Below, piece after piece: positions 4,996 to 6,644 of a stretch of 6,644 bases of DNA. A program made the translations under genes and the position numbers. The notes below the pieces were generated by a model. That model saw nothing but the letters and a program-made list of their open reading frames with translations, ran no database searches and was not told the DNA's origin. The DNA is from Defluviitaleaceae bacterium (GTDB lineage: Bacteria; Bacillota; Clostridia; Lachnospirales; WQUN01). Every line of letters starts with the position of its first letter. The first letter of the stretch is position 1. Location: assembly GCA_009782245.1 (NCBI GenBank), contig WRKK01000215.1:1-6644 (forward strand), read 5' to 3'.

Positions 4996-5034
4996 CGAGA
5001 TTTTTATACGAGATTTCTATATGAGATTTTCTTA
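4996..5034 (+). repeat. Three tandem 13-bp direct repeats
   Basis: Contiguous units CGAGATTTTTATA (4996-5008), CGAGATTTCTATA (5009-5021) and TGAGATTTTCTTA (5022-5034), with an exact 13-bp period and few changes. They lie 32 bp after the membrane protein stop, in the convergent intergenic gap. The function is unknown; they may be slippage products or protein-binding sites. Confidence 0.7.
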
Positions 5035-5044
5035 TGCCACAAGG

Positions 5045-5144
5045 GTATGCGGCTATCATACGGGAAAACGAGCAAACGGGCAAACGGTCGCCCGTCCCCT
5101 GTATCGTTTAAGTTGTAGACTTGTGGGCGGATATTATCCGCCCA
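5045..5144. other. Run of four short stem-loops between convergent genes
   Basis: Successive dyads: GTATG/CATAC (5045-5049, 5057-5061), ACGGGC/GCCCGT (5076-5081, 5090-5095), AAGT/ACTT (5110-5113, 5119-5122) and TGGGCGGAT/ATCCGCCCA (5124-5132, 5136-5144). The GC-rich stretch with repeated CAAACGG contrasts with the AT-rich flanks. It could be a structured RNA, a composite terminator or a dispersed repeat. No promoter specific to it is evident. Confidence 0.4.
5124..5144. terminator. GC-rich hairpin, candidate bidirectional transcription stop
   Basis: A perfect 9-bp stem TGGGCGGAT/ATCCGCCCA with a 3-nt ATT loop, placed 16 bp from the end of the minus-strand DUF4132 gene and downstream of the + strand membrane protein gene. 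Neither side has a good T run immediately after the stem. The nearest T run on the minus strand precedes it. A terminator role is therefore inferred mainly from position and stability. Confidence 0.45.
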
Positions 5145-5160
5145 ACACACCTAAAAAACC

Positions 5161-6644
5161 TTACCTAATCTGCCCAAGCACCCCAACATCCCTAATCTTC
5201 AAATCCTCCGCCAGCAACACAACCTTAGCCACAACCTCCGCAGTCTTCGGATCCTCGTCCAAAAACGGCAGGAAAATCCGCCCGCGGTGCTGGCTATGCA
5301 CAGGCAAAATATTCAACGCGCCGTGCCCCTGCATCTGCACCTGTGCGCTGCCCAAATGCACGGAATACTCCCCATACTCGCCCTTGATTTTTGCGTACCG
5401 CTCCGTGAACTCCACGTTCGTAAGTTTCAACAAACGCACACTCTCCGCCACGATGACCGCCCGCATTTCTATCGTGCTGTGGCTCGCCATTGGGTCAACG
5501 CCGCCCACGTGTGCCACGCTCACCACCAAATCCATATCTCGCATGATTTCCGAGAAAATTCTTGGGTCAATTTCCGACATTTCCAAAGGCTTGTACTCCT
5601 TGCGGTCGTAAAAGTGCATGGTCTCCAAGGTCGGTGCCTCTATGTCCGCTGGCGAAAACCAGTCCGCCAACGAATAAATCTCCGCTATCACGTTTTGCTT
5701 GTACAAAACTTTCTGCCAGCCCACTTCATACGAAACCGTCCAGCCGCGCGTCTTTAACAACGCCGCCGCTCGCTGTGGCTGAACTTGATGCCCTGCGTAA
5801 CGCCGTGAAATCGTCTTTTCTCGCTTTTCGTCCTCGTTTACGAGATATAATTCTCGGAAAATTTGCTTGAACGGTTGCACGAGGGCGTTGTCAAAGGCGT
5901 ATCGCTGAAATTCCACCCACCGTCCAAGGCTGTAAAGGTCGTGAGAATGGGCTATCGTCAACTCGTCCGTCTCGCCGATTGGCTGTACCTCGCCCTGCAC
6001 CGACCGCAGGCCGCCGTCCGCCAAAAAGCCCACTATCTCGCCACTTCTAAATACCAATTTCTCGATAATGGGGCGTATAACTGGGTGTTTTGTCAGTTGC
6101 GAAATCTCGGAAAATTGAAAAACTTCGCCGTTTTCAAGGGCTTTCTCCAAACTGCCGCGCGCCCGCCTAAACTGCTCTTTTAGCGAGTTTTTGACCTCGG
6201 TTAATTCTTTTATGTACGGCTCTTTTTTTATTGCCGCCGGCACGGATTTTAGCCGTTTTAACACCAAATTTTCGGATTTTTCGGATTTGGCGGTTTCCGA
6301 CTTTTTGCCCTTTTCAACTTTGGCTTTTTCGGATTTTTCTGCTATAATCTCGGGCTTGCCGTCTCTGTCAATTTCTAAGAAAACCAAAGTGCCGCAAATC
6401 TCTTTCGGCGTGAAATATTTTTGTATAGCGTCCAATTTCTCGATTTCCATTTTCCAGTTGAACCGCAAAACGTCCGTAAATCCCATGTTTCTCGCCAAAT
6501 TTTCTAAGGCGATGCCAGCTGCTAACTTTTCGCTGGCTTGCCGTTGCGCGCCAAATTCTCGGCTTTTTTTCAGAAACGCATTGATAAACTCGTAACGGTG
6601 CAACGAATCCTTGATTTTATTGCGTTTCAAAGGAATTAGGCTGT
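5161..6644 (-). CDS. DUF4132/MolR-like protein, C-terminal part (5' end outside window)
   Basis: The visible 490 or so residues are the C-terminal portion of a large protein. The frame stays open to the right edge (SLIP before the TTG at 6630), there is no RBS at that TTG, and DUF4132 proteins usually exceed 800 residues, so the true start is outside. Counting from that TTG, residues 225-345 (IAHSHDLYSLGRWVEF, NALVQPFKQIFRELY, SRRYAGHQVQPQRAAALLKT, RGWTVSYEVG) fit the DUF4132 core. Residues 355-489 (DLVVSVAHVGGVDPMASHS, EYSVHLGS, LNILPVHSQHRGRIFLPF, DDPKTAEV-like DEDPKTAEV) fit the conserved tail domain of the same family. Residues 97-122 are a Lys/Glu/Ser-rich insert. Biochemical function is unknown. 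E. coli YehI is a family member encoded near MoxR ATPase and vWA genes. Confidence in the family is high and in function low. Confidence 0.85.
   Translation of the reverse strand, partial: SLIPLKRNKIKDSLHRYEFINAFLKKSREFGAQRQASEKLAAGIALENLARNMGFTDVLRFNWKMEIEKLDAIQKYFTPKEICGTLVFLEIDRDGKPEIIAEKSEKAKVEKGKKSETAKSEKSENLVLKRLKSVPAAIKKEPYIKELTEVKNSLKEQFRRARGSLEKALENGEVFQFSEISQLTKHPVIRPIIEKLVFRSGEIVGFLADGGLRSVQGEVQPIGETDELTIAHSHDLYSLGRWVEFQRYAFDNALVQPFKQIFRELYLVNEDEKREKTISRRYAGHQVQPQRAAALLKTRGWTVSYEVGWQKVLYKQNVIAEIYSLADWFSPADIEAPTLETMHFYDRKEYKPLEMSEIDPRIFSEIMRDMDLVVSVAHVGGVDPMASHSTIEMRAVIVAESVRLLKLTNVEFTERYAKIKGEYGEYSVHLGSAQVQMQGHGALNILPVHSQHRGRIFLPFLDEDPKTAEVVAKVVLLAEDLKIRDVGVLGQIR

Noticed and set aside
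4996..5034. CRISPR-like repeats
   Set aside because: The three 13-bp units are contiguous with no spacers, too short for CRISPR, and there are no cas genes in the window.
5034..5111. Short + strand frame starting MPQGYAAII
   Set aside because: It has 25 codons, no Shine-Dalgarno and lies across the stem-loop run. There is not enough support to call a gene.
5021..5611. Plus-strand frame of 196 codons, and others opposite 5161-6630
   Set aside because: They are antisense to the well-supported DUF4132 coding region and have no RBS or recognisable domain.
6628..6630. TTG at 6630 as the start of the DUF4132 gene
   Set aside because: There is no RBS, the frame is open to the edge, and the protein would be far shorter than the family, so it is treated as an internal codon.

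Overview
The window looks like a piece of a Gram-positive, Firmicutes/Clostridia-type chromosome or mobile region. This is inferred from strong AGGAGG-type ribosome binding sites about 7 nt before starts, clean TTGACA/TATAAT-like promoters, moderate-to-low GC and the gene families present. No rRNA, tRNA, transposase, integrase or CRISPR array is visible.

The left half (1-3027) is a head-to-tail array of three type II toxin-antitoxin modules on the + strand. Each module has a RelB/DinJ-like ribbon-helix-helix antitoxin followed by a 130-residue PIN-domain (PIN_3/COG1569-like) toxin. In all three the toxin ATG overlaps the antitoxin stop by 8 bp, and the toxin Shine-Dalgarno sits inside conserved antitoxin codons. 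The repeat period is 1079 bp (toxin 1 to toxin 2, and antitoxin 2 to antitoxin 3). Modules 2 and 3 each have their own promoter, a candidate operator inverted repeat and an AGGAGG site. Module 1 lacks only its start codon and promoter, which lie just left of the window. The copies are mosaic: antitoxin 2 matches antitoxin 3 at its N-terminus and antitoxin 1 at its C-terminus. Toxin 2 carries a D92E change at a likely metal-binding position.

Next (3183-4169) is an XRE-family helix-turn-helix regulator with a helical, TPR-like body and a short in-frame repeat expansion. A 269-bp intergenic region (4170-4438) holds a near-perfect inverted repeat, a doubtful minus-strand micro-ORF and a consensus promoter. 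That promoter drives a GTG-started protein with two membrane segments and a small beta-rich C-terminal domain (4439-4963). The convergent intergenic region (4964-5160) has three copies of a 13-bp direct repeat followed by four successive short stem-loops. The right end (5161-6644, minus strand) is the C-terminal part of a large DUF4132/MolR-like protein whose 5' end lies beyond the window.

The most unusual content is the triplicated, recombining RHH-PIN array. The antitoxins of modules 2 and 3 should read the same operators and may cross-regulate, whereas antitoxin 1 has a different DNA-binding half. All functions are inferred from sequence pattern only.
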